Source of the DNA: DAIDKA01 sp963726995
Lineage (GTDB): Bacteria; Pseudomonadota; Gammaproteobacteria; Steroidobacterales; Steroidobacteraceae
DNA length: 64,000 nucleotides
Reading direction: 5' to 3'
Assembly: GCA_963726995.1 (NCBI GenBank)
Contig: CAVSEP010000006.1
Coordinates: 1 to 64,000 of the forward strand
The notes under the pieces: generated by a model
What the model was told of the DNA's origin: nothing
The model's input: the letters and a program-made list of their open reading frames with translations, nothing else
Database searches by the model: none
Shown: piece after piece, positions 55,964 through 64,000 of the stretch
How the letters are laid out: every line of letters begins with the position of its first letter
Position numbering within the stretch: the first letter of the stretch is position 1
Program-made: the position numbers and the translations under genes

Positions 55964-57129
55964 CCGACCAGCTCGACATAGCCCGCGGCCGCAACCGGCG
56001 CGCCGCGGCGTACTCCGCTGGCCCGGACCGCTCCTTCCCAGTAGCGCGGCTGCGTGGCCAGTTCCTGATCGGCCAGCAGCGGCGCCACGGCAAGCTGCAG
56101 CCCCAACGACGGCACAGCCAGACGCCACTGCGCCGGATAGCGTCCGCCGCGCGGGCTGTTCCAGTAGCGCTGCACCTCGATGCCGACCTCATCGTTGCGC
56201 AGCATCGTGGCATGGCCCGAGGCGTCGAGGAAGGTGCCGGCGCTGTGCGCATCGCGCCGCCCGTTGCGATCGCGCAAGCCATAGAACATCAGGGCGCTGC
56301 CGTCATCCAGATCCAGCGCGAACCAGTCCCAGCCCTGGCTGTCCGCACCCAGTGAACCGCTGCCCCATTCACGATCCAGCCATGCCAGCCCCGACACCGG
56401 CGCGGCGAGCCCCTGGCGCGTGAGACTGCCGCCGGCCTCAAGGCGCGGCATCGAGTAGTAGTAACTGGCCGCCCCCGGCGCATCGGCCTTGATGCTCCAA
56501 CCCGCCGCGCCGTTGAGCACCGGCGACTGATCCGAACGCAGCTGCAGCTGCAACTGATAGTCCCCGTCCGCGGCCTGCAGCTGCCAGTGCAAGCCCGGCA
56601 GCGGGTCCTGCACCTGGGTCAAGGACCAGTCATCCACGTGCACGTCGAACGGCTCGGCGACGGCGCCCGCCAGGCCCACGGCGCCGCGCGCATAGCGCGT
56701 CGCGCTGAAGAAGCGGGCACGACCCACATCGGTGATCGCAAAATGCGCGGCGTACAGTTGCTGTGTGCGCCAGCCGGCGGTGGCGACGGCCGGTTGTCCG
56801 GGACGCAGCGCCAGCCGAAACATGGTGAGCTCGAAACCAAACTTCGCCCCGTCGCGCCCCTGCAGCTGACCGGTCAGATACCACCACTCGTGGCGAAACT
56901 GCGGATGCGGGCCGTGGTCCTGCGGAAACTCAAAGCGACGCGGCCCATCCGCCAGCGCGAAGCCCGGCTGAACAGCCGCGCGCAGCACGCTCAGCCGGTC
57001 GACCGGCAGTGCCGTACCCGCACCCGCCGCACTCTGGCCGCCCGTTACCGGTCGCTGGCAACCCGCCAGGTCCAGCGCCAGCAGCAGCGCCGCGGCCTGC
57101 AGCAAGGTTTTGCGCCGTTGCCCTGCCAT
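55903..57129 (-). CDS. AttH/CrtC-like lipocalin-fold lipoprotein
   Basis: 408 residues. Lipobox LALDLAGC (Cys at about 24), so a lipoprotein. Family blocks: FEFPQDHGPHPQFRHEWWYLTG near the N-terminus (the HxEWWYxTG signature), VSGLAWLDREWGSG and GWDWFALDLDDGSALMFYGLR. The family includes AttH and hydroxyneurosporene synthase CrtC; without carotenoid genes the AttH type fits. It follows the ABC ATPase and permease genes in an att-like transport operon. Confidence 0.86.
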   Translation of the reverse strand: MAGQRRKTLLQAAALLLALDLAGCQRPVTGGQSAAGAGTALPVDRLSVLRAAVQPGFALADGPRRFEFPQDHGPHPQFRHEWWYLTGQLQGRDGAKFGFELTMFRLALRPGQPAVATAGWRTQQLYAAHFAITDVGRARFFSATRYARGAVGLAGAVAEPFDVHVDDWSLTQVQDPLPGLHWQLQAADGDYQLQLQLRSDQSPVLNGAAGWSIKADAPGAASYYYSMPRLEAGGSLTRQGLAAPVSGLAWLDREWGSGSLGADSQGWDWFALDLDDGSALMFYGLRDRNGRRDAHSAGTFLDASGHATMLRNDEVGIEVQRYWNSPRGGRYPAQWRLAVPSLGLQLAVAPLLADQELATQPRYWEGAVRASGVRRGAPVAAAGYVELVGYAQAQASPTSPSASTPPAH

Positions 57130-57131
57130 CG

Positions 57132-59626
57132 CTACTCCTCCCGCAGGTCCTGGAAGCGCGGCGCATGCGCCGCGCGCCAGGCCGGATAAAGGCCGGCCAC
57201 CAGGGCCGCGCTCAGCGCCAGCGCGATGGCGCCGGTGAGCTGCGCGGCATGCAGGTGCAGCTGGATTTCCCAGCCGAAGGCGCGGCGATTGATGACCCGC
57301 ACCAGCAGGATGGAAGTGAGCACGCCGGCGGGCAGCGCCGCCAGCAGCGCCACCGCGCCCATGAAGAGCGTCTGCGCCCAGTATCATCAGTGCAGCGCCA
57401 CTGCGCGTCAGGCCCAGCACCCGCAGCAGCGCCTGCTCCTGCGTGCGTCCCAGCTGCCAGGCCAGCAGCGCGCTCAGCAGCCCGATGGCCGCCACCCCCG
57501 CGGCCAGCCAGTTGAGGACCCGGGTGACGATGAAGGTGCGCTCGAAGATGGTCATGGAAATCGCGCGGATCTGGCCCGGCGTATTGATCTGCAGACCCTG
57601 GCGTCCGGCAGCGGCCGTATACAGGCGCTGCACCATGGCATTGCTGTCGACGCCCGGCGCCAGGGACAGCGCCAGTGCGCTCACCGCCGCGTCCTGCCAC
57701 AGCCTTTGGTACAGCGCGCGATTGATGCGCGCGCTGCCGCGATCATTGCCGTATTCACGAAATGTCCCGGCGACGCGGAAACGGTGCGGACCCTGCGGTG
57801 TCGTCAGCTGCAGGGCGGACCCGACACCTAGGTTCAGGCGATAGGCCAGAGGCTGCGCCAGCAGCACCTCGTCCTCGCCCGCCCAGGCCATGCGTTGAAT
57901 CCACCGCATCCAGCACCACGCGCCGCGGTCCGATTGCACCAACGCGCGGCGACTGGCGCTGTAGGCGGCGATGCCCGGCAGCCGCACCAGGTCGGAAACC
58001 ACCTGGCTGTCCAGCCGGCGCTCGGGTCGCGCGAACCCCGGCCCCGGCGCGCTGACATAGATATCCGCCTGCAGCGTCTGCGCCAGCCAGTCGCGCAGCG
58101 ACTCGCGGAAACTGTCCACCATGATGCTGATGCCGATCATCGCGGCCACCGCGATCGCCAGCGCCGCCACGGCGACGGCCGTGCGGCTCAAGGAACCGGC
58201 GATGCCCGCCAGACCCAGGCGCAGCGGCGGCGAGGCGCACAGCCGCGAACGGACCAGCGCAACCGCGCAACCGTACAGCGCCGCGGGAGTCGCGGCGGCC
58301 ACGCTCAACATCGCCAGCGTCAGGGCGGCGAAGCCCGCCAGCACGCTGCGCTCGCTGGTGAATACGGTGATCAGGCAGGCGCCGGCCAGCAGTGCGCTCA
58401 AGGCCAGCAGACCCAGGGCGATGCGGCGCGCGCGCCGCTCGAGCACCGAGGTGCGCAGGGTCAGTTGCGGGGGACTGTAGACGGCCTCAAGCGCGGGCCC
58501 CGCCGCCGCCAGCAACGCCACGGCCAGCGCGGCACCGAGGGCTCGCAGCGCTTCGCCCGGCGGCAGGCTCACGCTGTTGACCGCCACGACGAAGTACAGG
58601 TCATTGATGGTCTGCGACACCATGCCGACCAGCGTGTGGCCCAGCGCCAGCCCCGCCGCGAGGCCCAGCATCCCCCCCAGCAGCGCCAGTGCCGCGGCCT
58701 CGCACAGGATGATGGCCAGCAGCTGGGCGCGGGTCGCCCCCAGTGCCCGCAACACGCTCAAGGTTCGCCGCCGCTGCACGATGGCGAAACTCAAGGTGCC
58801 GTAGACCAGGAACAGACCCACCAGCAGCGCGAGCAGGCCCAGGGCGCGCAGGTTGGTGTTGAAGGCCTGGGTCAGATCAAGGCCGGTGCGGGCGCGCTGC
58901 GCGGCCGCCGCCAGGTTCACCCCGGGCGGCAGCTCGCGCCCGCAGCCGCTGCCAGCTCGGCGGCCGCCGGCCTCACCGGGCGGCACCCGCAGATCGATGC
59001 GCGTCAGCCGACCCTCGAGCCCCAGCCATTCCTGGGCGGTGGCGATGTCGGTCAGCATCACGGACTGCAGGCCCGCCGCGCCGCCGCCCAGCGCCAGCAC
59101 GCGCCCTGTTTGCGCGTGGCCACCGACATCGACGCTGAAGCTCGCGCCGGGCACCAGGCTGCAGCTGCAGGGCGCGCTCGCGGGCGAGCACCACCGCGCC
59201 GCTGCCGTCGAACCACGCCGCCAGCAATGCCGCCGTATCAAGCCCCTGCGCCGCGACCTCGCCCTGCCCGTCGCGCTCGCCGCCGAAGCCGATCCTCGCC
59301 AGGGGATCCACGCCCACCAGCTGCAGCGCCTCATCCGCGACGCTCACATAGCCCTCGACGACGGGGCTGACGCGCACCAGGTGGAGGCTGCGGGCGAGGC
59401 GCACGTACAGTGCTTCATCAATCCCGGTGGGGCCGCCGTCGAGTTCATGGGTGGCCGGTCCCTGCAGCGCATCCACCGACAGCTCGAAGGCGCGCGCGGC
59501 GCTGCCCGTGGCCACATCCACGGCGACGATGGTCGCCACCCCCAGCGCCAGGCCGAGCAGCGCCAGCAGCAGCTGCACCGGATGGCGCAGCAGGTGACGG
59601 AAGCTCGCCGACCAGAGCATGCCCAT
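57132..59626 (-). CDS. FtsX/MacB-type ABC permease (two frameshifts)
   Basis: About 831 residues after correction. Two FtsX-like membrane units: the first around LALLVGLFLVYGTLSFAIVQRRRTL-type segment (given here as VYGTLSFAIVQRR), the second at the C-terminus (AALPAGVLTSILLVRVI). Large periplasmic domains lie between. The frame breaks near 59158 (extra C) and near 57382. It belongs with the ATPase upstream and the AttH-like lipoprotein downstream, resembling the att ABC systems. Substrate unknown. Confidence 0.82.
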
Positions 59627-59631
59627 GATGT

Positions 59632-60294
59632 TTAAAGCAGCGCGCCCTCGCGCAGAGTGAGGCAGCGATCCGCGCGCGCGGCCAGCTGCCGATCATGCGT
59701 CACGGTCACCACGGTCGCGCCGCGCTCGCGCGCCAGCTCGCCCAGCAGCGGCGCGATCTGCGCGGCGGTGAGCTCATCGAGATTTCCGGTGGGCTCATCG
59801 GCCAGCAGCAGCTGCGGCTCATGCACCAGGGCTCGGGCCAGCGCCACCCGCTGCTGTTCACCTCCGGAGAGCACATCCACGGGCGCCTGCAGCCGATCGC
59901 CCAGGCCCACCCGCTGCAGCATGGCGACGCTGCGCTGCCGGGCGGCGCGGCTGCCGACCCCGTCCAGCGACAGCACCAGGCGCACGTTCTCCTCCGCATC
60001 GAGCGTGGGCAGCAGATTGAAGAACTGGTAGACGAAGCCCACCTGGCGGCGCCGGAACAGCGTGCGCTGCGGCTCGCGCAGGGCGGTGAGGTCCACGCCA
60101 TCGAAGATCACGCGGCCGGCGTCGGGCTGATCGATGCCGCTGATGAGATTAAGCAGAGTCGACTTGCCGCTGCCGCTGCGGCCGAGGACGACGGTCTGCG
60201 TGCCGGCGGCAAGACTCACGCTGACCCGGTCGAGCACGCAGCGTCGGTGCTCGCCGGCGCCGAAACTGCGACTGACCGAGTCCAGGGTCAACAC
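59632..60294 (-). CDS. ABC exporter ATP-binding protein (LolD/MacB-like)
   Basis: 220 residues. Walker A GRSGSGKST, Q-loop FVYQFFNLL, signature LSGGEQQRVALARAL, Walker B LLLADEPTGNLD and His switch VTVTHD: the LolD/MacB type that pairs with FtsX-like permeases. The GTG at 60294 gives a normal start; it overlaps the HIT gene stop. It forms one operon with the permease and the AttH-like lipoprotein. Confidence 0.92.
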   Translation of the reverse strand: MLTLDSVSRSFGAGEHRRCVLDRVSVSLAAGTQTVVLGRSGSGKSTLLNLISGIDQPDAGRVIFDGVDLTALREPQRTLFRRRQVGFVYQFFNLLPTLDAEENVRLVLSLDGVGSRAARQRSVAMLQRVGLGDRLQAPVDVLSGGEQQRVALARALVHEPQLLLADEPTGNLDELTAAQIAPLLGELARERGATVVTVTHDRQLAARADRCLTLREGALL

Positions 60295-60794
60295 GCGGCA
60301 TTGACACCCGGATCGTAGCGCATGGCCCGCGCCACACCCATGCGGGTCAGCTCCCGTCGCAGCGCCTCGCTCAGCGGCGCGCATTCGGTGCGCTCGAACG
60401 GCGGCGCGTTGCGCCAGTCGTGCGCCCAGGGGTGCGCGGTGCGCAGCGCCTCGGGCTCATCGGCATAGCGGGGAATCACATGCGCATGCAGCGCCGGTTC
60501 CTGGTTGCCGAGGATGGCGTAGTTGATGCGCAGCGCATCGGTGACCTTCAGCAGCGCATCGCCGAGGCGCGCCATGTCCAGCAGGAACTGGCCGCGCTCC
60601 TGGGCGCCCAGGGCATTGAGGGTCGGCACCACCGGGTCCGGCAGCAGCAGCACGTAGCCGCGCACGAACTGGCGCTCCCCGAAGATCACCCAGCCGGAGG
60701 TGAGGCGCGCCACCACCCGCGGCTCCTTGCCCTCGCGGGCGGCAACCACCTGGTGATGGATCACGGTGAGGGGTTCGGCCTTCTCGCTCTTCAT
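60288..60794 (-). CDS. HIT-like protein
   Basis: 168 residues, HIT-superfamily nucleotide-binding fold. HAHVIPRYADEP carries the histidine motif in the form HxHxxPR. Such proteins hydrolyse or transfer nucleoside monophosphate groups. ATG at 60794 overlaps the stop of the HAD gene (ATGA), so translation is coupled. Confidence 0.82.
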   Translation of the reverse strand: MKSEKAEPLTVIHHQVVAAREGKEPRVVARLTSGWVIFGERQFVRGYVLLLPDPVVPTLNALGAQERGQFLLDMARLGDALLKVTDALRINYAILGNQEPALHAHVIPRYADEPEALRTAHPWAHDWRNAPPFERTECAPLSEALRRELTRMGVARAMRYDPGVNAAC

Positions 60795-61390
60795 CTGGCT
60801 GCCTCCACGCCCAGGCGCAGCAGCGCCAGGCGCGTGTCGTTGAATTCGCGGTGCACGATGCCATGCCAGCCGCGCGCGCGCGCGGCCTCGATGTTTTCCG
60901 CCCGATCGTCGATGAACACGGTGCTGGCCGGCGCCAGTGCGAAGCGCCGTTCCGCCTCGGCGTAGATGCCGGCGTCCGGTTTCATGACGCCGGCGGCGAA
61001 GGACGTGAGGGCGCCGTGCCCGATGCGATCCACCTGATGGCGGGCCACGAGGTGCTGCCAGTGCAGGTCGCCGATGTTGGACAGCAGGTAGACCCCGTGA
61101 TGCGGCGCCACGCGGCGCGCCAGCTGCATCATGTCCTCGCGGGGACTGAACAGCTCCAGCCACTGCCGCTGCAGATCGGCCAGCGGGGCCTGCGGCGCCA
61201 GGGCGCGGAAGCGCTGCATCAGGCCCGGCCCGTCGAGGCGTCCGGTTTCGTGCTCATCCAGTCCCACGCGCTGCAGCACCGTGTCCCAATCGATGCGCGG
61301 CGCACCGTGCCGGGTGAGGAACTCGAGCATGGGCTCGGGGTGTATGCCGACGAACACCCAGCCGATGTCAAAGACGATATCGCGGATCAA
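60791..61390 (-). CDS. HAD-family hydrolase (YihX-like)
   Basis: 199 residues. HAD motif I as VFDIGWVFV, motif II LLSNIGD, motif III KPDAGIY and motif IV FIDDRAENI. Resembles haloacid dehalogenase-type phosphatases such as YihX (glucose-1-phosphatase). TTG start at 61390 overlaps the upstream TGA (TTGA), the fourth such junction in this operon. Substrate unknown. Confidence 0.87.
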   Translation of the reverse strand: MIRDIVFDIGWVFVGIHPEPMLEFLTRHGAPRIDWDTVLQRVGLDEHETGRLDGPGLMQRFRALAPQAPLADLQRQWLELFSPREDMMQLARRVAPHHGVYLLSNIGDLHWQHLVARHQVDRIGHGALTSFAAGVMKPDAGIYAEAERRFALAPASTVFIDDRAENIEAARARGWHGIVHREFNDTRLALLRLGVEAAR

Positions 61391-62568
61391 AGCGGGATCA
61401 CCGTTCCCGGATCGTTGGCCGTCATGTTGACCGACACCACGGTCGCGCGTGGAAAGAAATTGAACTCCGAGGCGCTGGCCCAGGTGTAGGCGCCCATGGC
61501 GCGCCCGACGATCAGGTCGCCGATCTCCAGCTTCGGCAGCATCAGGTTCTCGGCGATCACATCGATGCTGTCGCAGGTGGGTCCGGCCAGCACGGAAGGG
61601 AAGTGGTGCGGACCGTCGCGCAGCGGCTCCACCGGATAGCGGGCGTGGTCGTACAGCTGGCCGCTGTAGGAGCCGTACAGGCCATCGTCCAGGTAGTACC
61701 ACCAGTGGCCCTCGCGCTGCGCGCGCCCCATGACGCTGGCGACGCCGATGGCGGCGGGACCGGCGATGAAGCGGCCGGGTTCGGCGATCACCCGGATGCG
61801 CTTCGGCAGCTTCACCAGCTGCTGGCGGATGGGGGCGCAGAAGCGGGCGATGTCCGGTACGGGCGCGCCGTAGTCGATGGGGAAGCCGCCGCCGATATCC
61901 AGGGTGTCGAGCGTGCCGAGCTTCTCGCGGCGGGCCGCCGCCATCAGCCGCGCGCAGGCCTCGATGGCCTCGACATGCTTGCCCGGGTCGGGGGCCTGGG
62001 AGCCCACATGGAAGGAGATGCCCTGGACGTCGACGCCGAGGTCGGCCGCCTGGCGGGCCAGCTCCAGGAAATTCTCCGGATCGCAGCCGAACTTGCGCGA
62101 CAGGTCGCACACGGCCCCGGGACTGCGGAACGATACCCGCAGCAGCAGGCGTGCGCGCTCCCCGAGTCTGGCGAACTTGCGCACCTCGTCCGGATTGTCG
62201 GCGACGAAGGTGCGCACGCCGAATTCCAGGGCGTTGCGGATGTCCTGGGCGCGCTTGATCGGATGGGTATGGATGCAGCGCTCGGGACTGGCGCCCAGGG
62301 ATTTCACCAGCTGCACCTCCCCGGTGGTCGCCAGGTCCAGATACGAGCCGGCGGCCAGCACCACCTGGACCACCGCCGGGTGCGGCAGGGGCTTCAGGGC
62401 ATAGTGCAGGTCGACATTGGGCAGCGCCTTCTTCAGCCGCCGCAGCTGCACGCGGACCCGCTCGCAGTCGACGATCAGCAGCGGGGAGCCGAACTCCTGC
62501 ACCAGGCGGCGCACTTCGCTGGGTTGAAACGGATCGATGAAGCGCGTCGTGCGCGAACGGGTCGGCAT
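61387..62568 (-). CDS. Group IV PLP decarboxylase (ornithine decarboxylase-like)
   Basis: 393 residues, alanine racemase-like fold. PLP Lys59 in YALKPLPHP, HVGSQ and IAEPGRF (PLP phosphate), and GPTCDSIDV with the substrate-side Cys. The family makes polyamines from ornithine or related amino acids; ornithine/lysine specificity cannot be fixed. ATG at 62568. First gene of the decarboxylase-HAD-HIT group. Confidence 0.9.
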   Translation of the reverse strand: MPTRSRTTRFIDPFQPSEVRRLVQEFGSPLLIVDCERVRVQLRRLKKALPNVDLHYALKPLPHPAVVQVVLAAGSYLDLATTGEVQLVKSLGASPERCIHTHPIKRAQDIRNALEFGVRTFVADNPDEVRKFARLGERARLLLRVSFRSPGAVCDLSRKFGCDPENFLELARQAADLGVDVQGISFHVGSQAPDPGKHVEAIEACARLMAAARREKLGTLDTLDIGGGFPIDYGAPVPDIARFCAPIRQQLVKLPKRIRVIAEPGRFIAGPAAIGVASVMGRAQREGHWWYYLDDGLYGSYSGQLYDHARYPVEPLRDGPHHFPSVLAGPTCDSIDVIAENLMLPKLEIGDLIVGRAMGAYTWASASEFNFFPRATVVSVNMTANDPGTVIPL

Positions 62569-62599
62569 GGAAAGTCTCTTTGGGAAGGTACTGGCAGCC

Positions 62600-63616
62600 T
62601 TAGGGCAAAACGGCGTACGCGCCGGTTTCATCGCCTTCGGTGACCCGGGTGGCGGCGCGCAGCAGCCGATCACGCACGGCATCCCAGCGTTCCCCCTCCG
62701 GCACGTCCTGCACCAGGATCTGCTGGCAGCCCGCGGTATCCAGTGCGCGCAGGTTGGCGTACAGGTCATGCGCGTACTGCTCGGGGCGCCGGCCGGCGTT
62801 CACCCAGGTCACGTAGGCATGCGATTTGAGCGGCAGGCGCTGCGCCAGCACGGCGATGCGGGTGCCGCCGCTGGAGGCCGCCGCGGCCCGGGTGTCGATC
62901 TCCCCGGACGGGACGATGCTCATGGGCGTGGCCGGCGCATAGTGGGAGGGGAGGCTTCCGGGTACCCGGGAGCTGAAGGCATCGGCGCCGATGATGAGAT
63001 CGGGGGCCACCTCGCGCAGCTGGCTGGCCGTCACTCCTCCGGGGCGCAGCAGGCGCACCGTATCGCCCTGGCAGGCGACGATGGTGGATTCCAGGCCGAT
63101 CTGGCTTTCCCCACCGTCGAGCACCACCCGCACGGCGTCCCCGAGTTCATCGCGCACGTGTTCGGCGCGCGTCGGGCTCAGGCGCCCGAAACGGTTGGCG
63201 GACGGCGCGGCGATGCCGCCGCCAAAAGCCGTCAGCAGCTGCTGGGCCATGGGATGGGAGGGCACGCGGATGGCCACCGTGTCCTGGCCCCCGGTGACGA
63301 TGTCATGGACATTGGCGGCCCGCGGCATCACCAGGGTCATCGGGCCGGGCCAGAATCGCTCGGCCAGCCGGGAGGCCGCCTCGGGCACCTCGGAAACCCA
63401 CCGATGCAGGAACTTGGGGCTGTCCAGGTGCACGATCACCGGGTGGGTCAGCGGGCGACCCTTGGCCTCGAAGATCTTGCGCACGGCCGCCGGGTTCTGG
63501 GCATTCGCCCCCAGCCCATAGACCGTTTCGGTCGGAAACGCGACCAGATCGCCGTCGCGCAACGCCTGCACGGCAGCATCAATGTCGACCTGGCTCGCCC
63601 GGACAACCTTCACCAT
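62600..63616 (-). CDS. L-threonylcarbamoyladenylate synthase (Sua5 type)
   Basis: 338 residues: the YrdC domain (VAFPTETVYGLGANA, KGRPLTHPVIVH, AAPSANRFGRLSPT) plus the additional C-terminal Sua5 domain, so Sua5 rather than the short TsaC. It makes the intermediate for the t6A modification of ANN-decoding tRNAs. SKFLHRWVSE-like and LLRPGGVT blocks are normal. Single gene, ending 31 bp before the decarboxylase. Confidence 0.94.
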   Translation of the reverse strand: MVKVVRASQVDIDAAVQALRDGDLVAFPTETVYGLGANAQNPAAVRKIFEAKGRPLTHPVIVHLDSPKFLHRWVSEVPEAASRLAERFWPGPMTLVMPRAANVHDIVTGGQDTVAIRVPSHPMAQQLLTAFGGGIAAPSANRFGRLSPTRAEHVRDELGDAVRVVLDGGESQIGLESTIVACQGDTVRLLRPGGVTASQLREVAPDLIIGADAFSSRVPGSLPSHYAPATPMSIVPSGEIDTRAAAASSGGTRIAVLAQRLPLKSHAYVTWVNAGRRPEQYAHDLYANLRALDTAGCQQILVQDVPEGERWDAVRDRLLRAATRVTEGDETGAYAVLP

Positions 63617-63664
63617 GGGCGAATTCTAGCAAGGCTGGGGGTCCGGGCCGTCGTTTGTGCGCCA

Positions 63665-64000
63665 CTACTCCAGGCGCAGCCGCTCCCAACCCTCCGCAGT
63701 GCGCCGGACCTCGTAGGACGGAAAGTAGTGCTTGTCCAGTTTCAGGGTGATGACTTCGGCCGCATCGTTCCAATTCAGGGTCTTCAGCCGCAGGGAGGCC
63801 CGATCGGGGCGGCCGCTGACGGCCTTGATGAAGGCATCCAGATCCGGGGTGGCCACGCCGTCCACTTCGACGATCCGGCGCCCGGGATACAGGCCATAGC
63901 GCGCCGACGGGGACCCATAAGTAAAAAAGGCCACGTAGACGCCGTAGGGGGCGATGCTGCGCTGGGCGGCGATGGGCCGTTGCGGAGCCTGGAGCGTGGC
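63665..64000 (-). CDS. PDZ-containing protease-like protein, C-terminal part
   Basis: Partial: at least 112 codons, open to the window edge. The visible part is a PDZ-type segment (ARYGLYPGRRIVEVDGVATPDLDAFIKAV, seen as YPGRRIVEVDGVATPDL) followed by a beta-rich end (ITLKLDKHYFPSYEV). It resembles the C-terminal part of DegP-like proteases such as the one at 27430-29010, but the catalytic domain is outside the window. Confidence 0.65.
   Translation of the reverse strand, partial: ATLQAPQRPIAAQRSIAPYGVYVAFFTYGSPSARYGLYPGRRIVEVDGVATPDLDAFIKAVSGRPDRASLRLKTLNWNDAAEVITLKLDKHYFPSYEVRRTAEGWERLRLE

Noticed and set aside
61387..62110. Upstream extension of the HAD frame into the decarboxylase gene
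   Set aside because: The extension is out of frame with the clear decarboxylase coding sequence; the TTG at 61390 with TTGA overlap is the natural start.

Overview
The window reads as chromosome of a GC-rich proteobacterium, most likely a gammaproteobacterium near the Xanthomonadales/Nevskiales/Steroidobacterales. This is an inference from the gene set (opgG-opgH-opgD, kup, lgt-thyA, folA, def-folD, YebC, Lhr, HupE) and from a chromosomal integron of the kind known in Xanthomonas relatives. No rRNA, tRNA or CRISPR was recognised.

Positions 1-8490 are a chromosomal integron. The integrase intI lies on the + strand (7516-8490). A cassette array runs leftward from it, in minus-strand orientation, and continues past the window edge. 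Thirteen attC sites (one interrupted, one half decayed) define thirteen cassettes. Almost none carries a convincing gene. Five cassettes are diverged copies of one about 0.4-kb ORF-poor cassette, and the first and last cassettes in the window are homologous to each other. An IS110-family element of the IS1111 type sits precisely inside one attC, as known for the IS1111-attC group. The array is visibly less GC-rich than the rest.

From 8494 on, the sequence is dense core chromosome with short or overlapping gene junctions. 8494-16911: O-methyltransferase, two-gene ABC exporter, S51 peptidase, alpha/beta hydrolase, then folA-kup-SET-thyA-lgt (minus strand). 16937-24568: rRNA methyltransferase, YyaL-like thioredoxin-domain protein, acyl-CoA dehydrogenase-like flavoprotein, aromatic aminotransferase, FKBP isomerase and an unusual TetR-GFA fusion. 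24696-33278: osmoregulated periplasmic glucan genes opgD, opgH, opgG, with panB, a periplasmic serine protease and a beta-carbonic anhydrase. 33315-40856: Lhr helicase, then divergent cytochrome c - parvulin - HupE, and an EthD protein. 40883-49117: AcvB/VirJ hydrolase, fatty-acid desaturase, YebC, def-folD, amidohydrolase, PH/SHOCT protein and carotenoid oxygenase. 49114-55963: small proteins (GNAT, CWC, RidA, HTH, a GST remnant), DUF3014-like protein, FAD oxidoreductase, cyclopropane synthase-like methyltransferase, MarR, Nudix and rhomboid. 55903-64000: an AttH-type ABC export operon, HIT, HAD, group IV decarboxylase, Sua5 and the end of a PDZ protein.

Six otherwise conserved genes (lgt, rlmI-like, yyaL, opgH, cytochrome c, ftsX-like) carry single-base frameshifts. 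Because some are normally essential, sequence errors are the likeliest cause. The most interesting items are the repetitive, nearly gene-free cassette array with its attC-targeting IS, the TetR-GFA fusion, a bacterial SET-domain protein, and a tandem hairpin cluster upstream of opgD.
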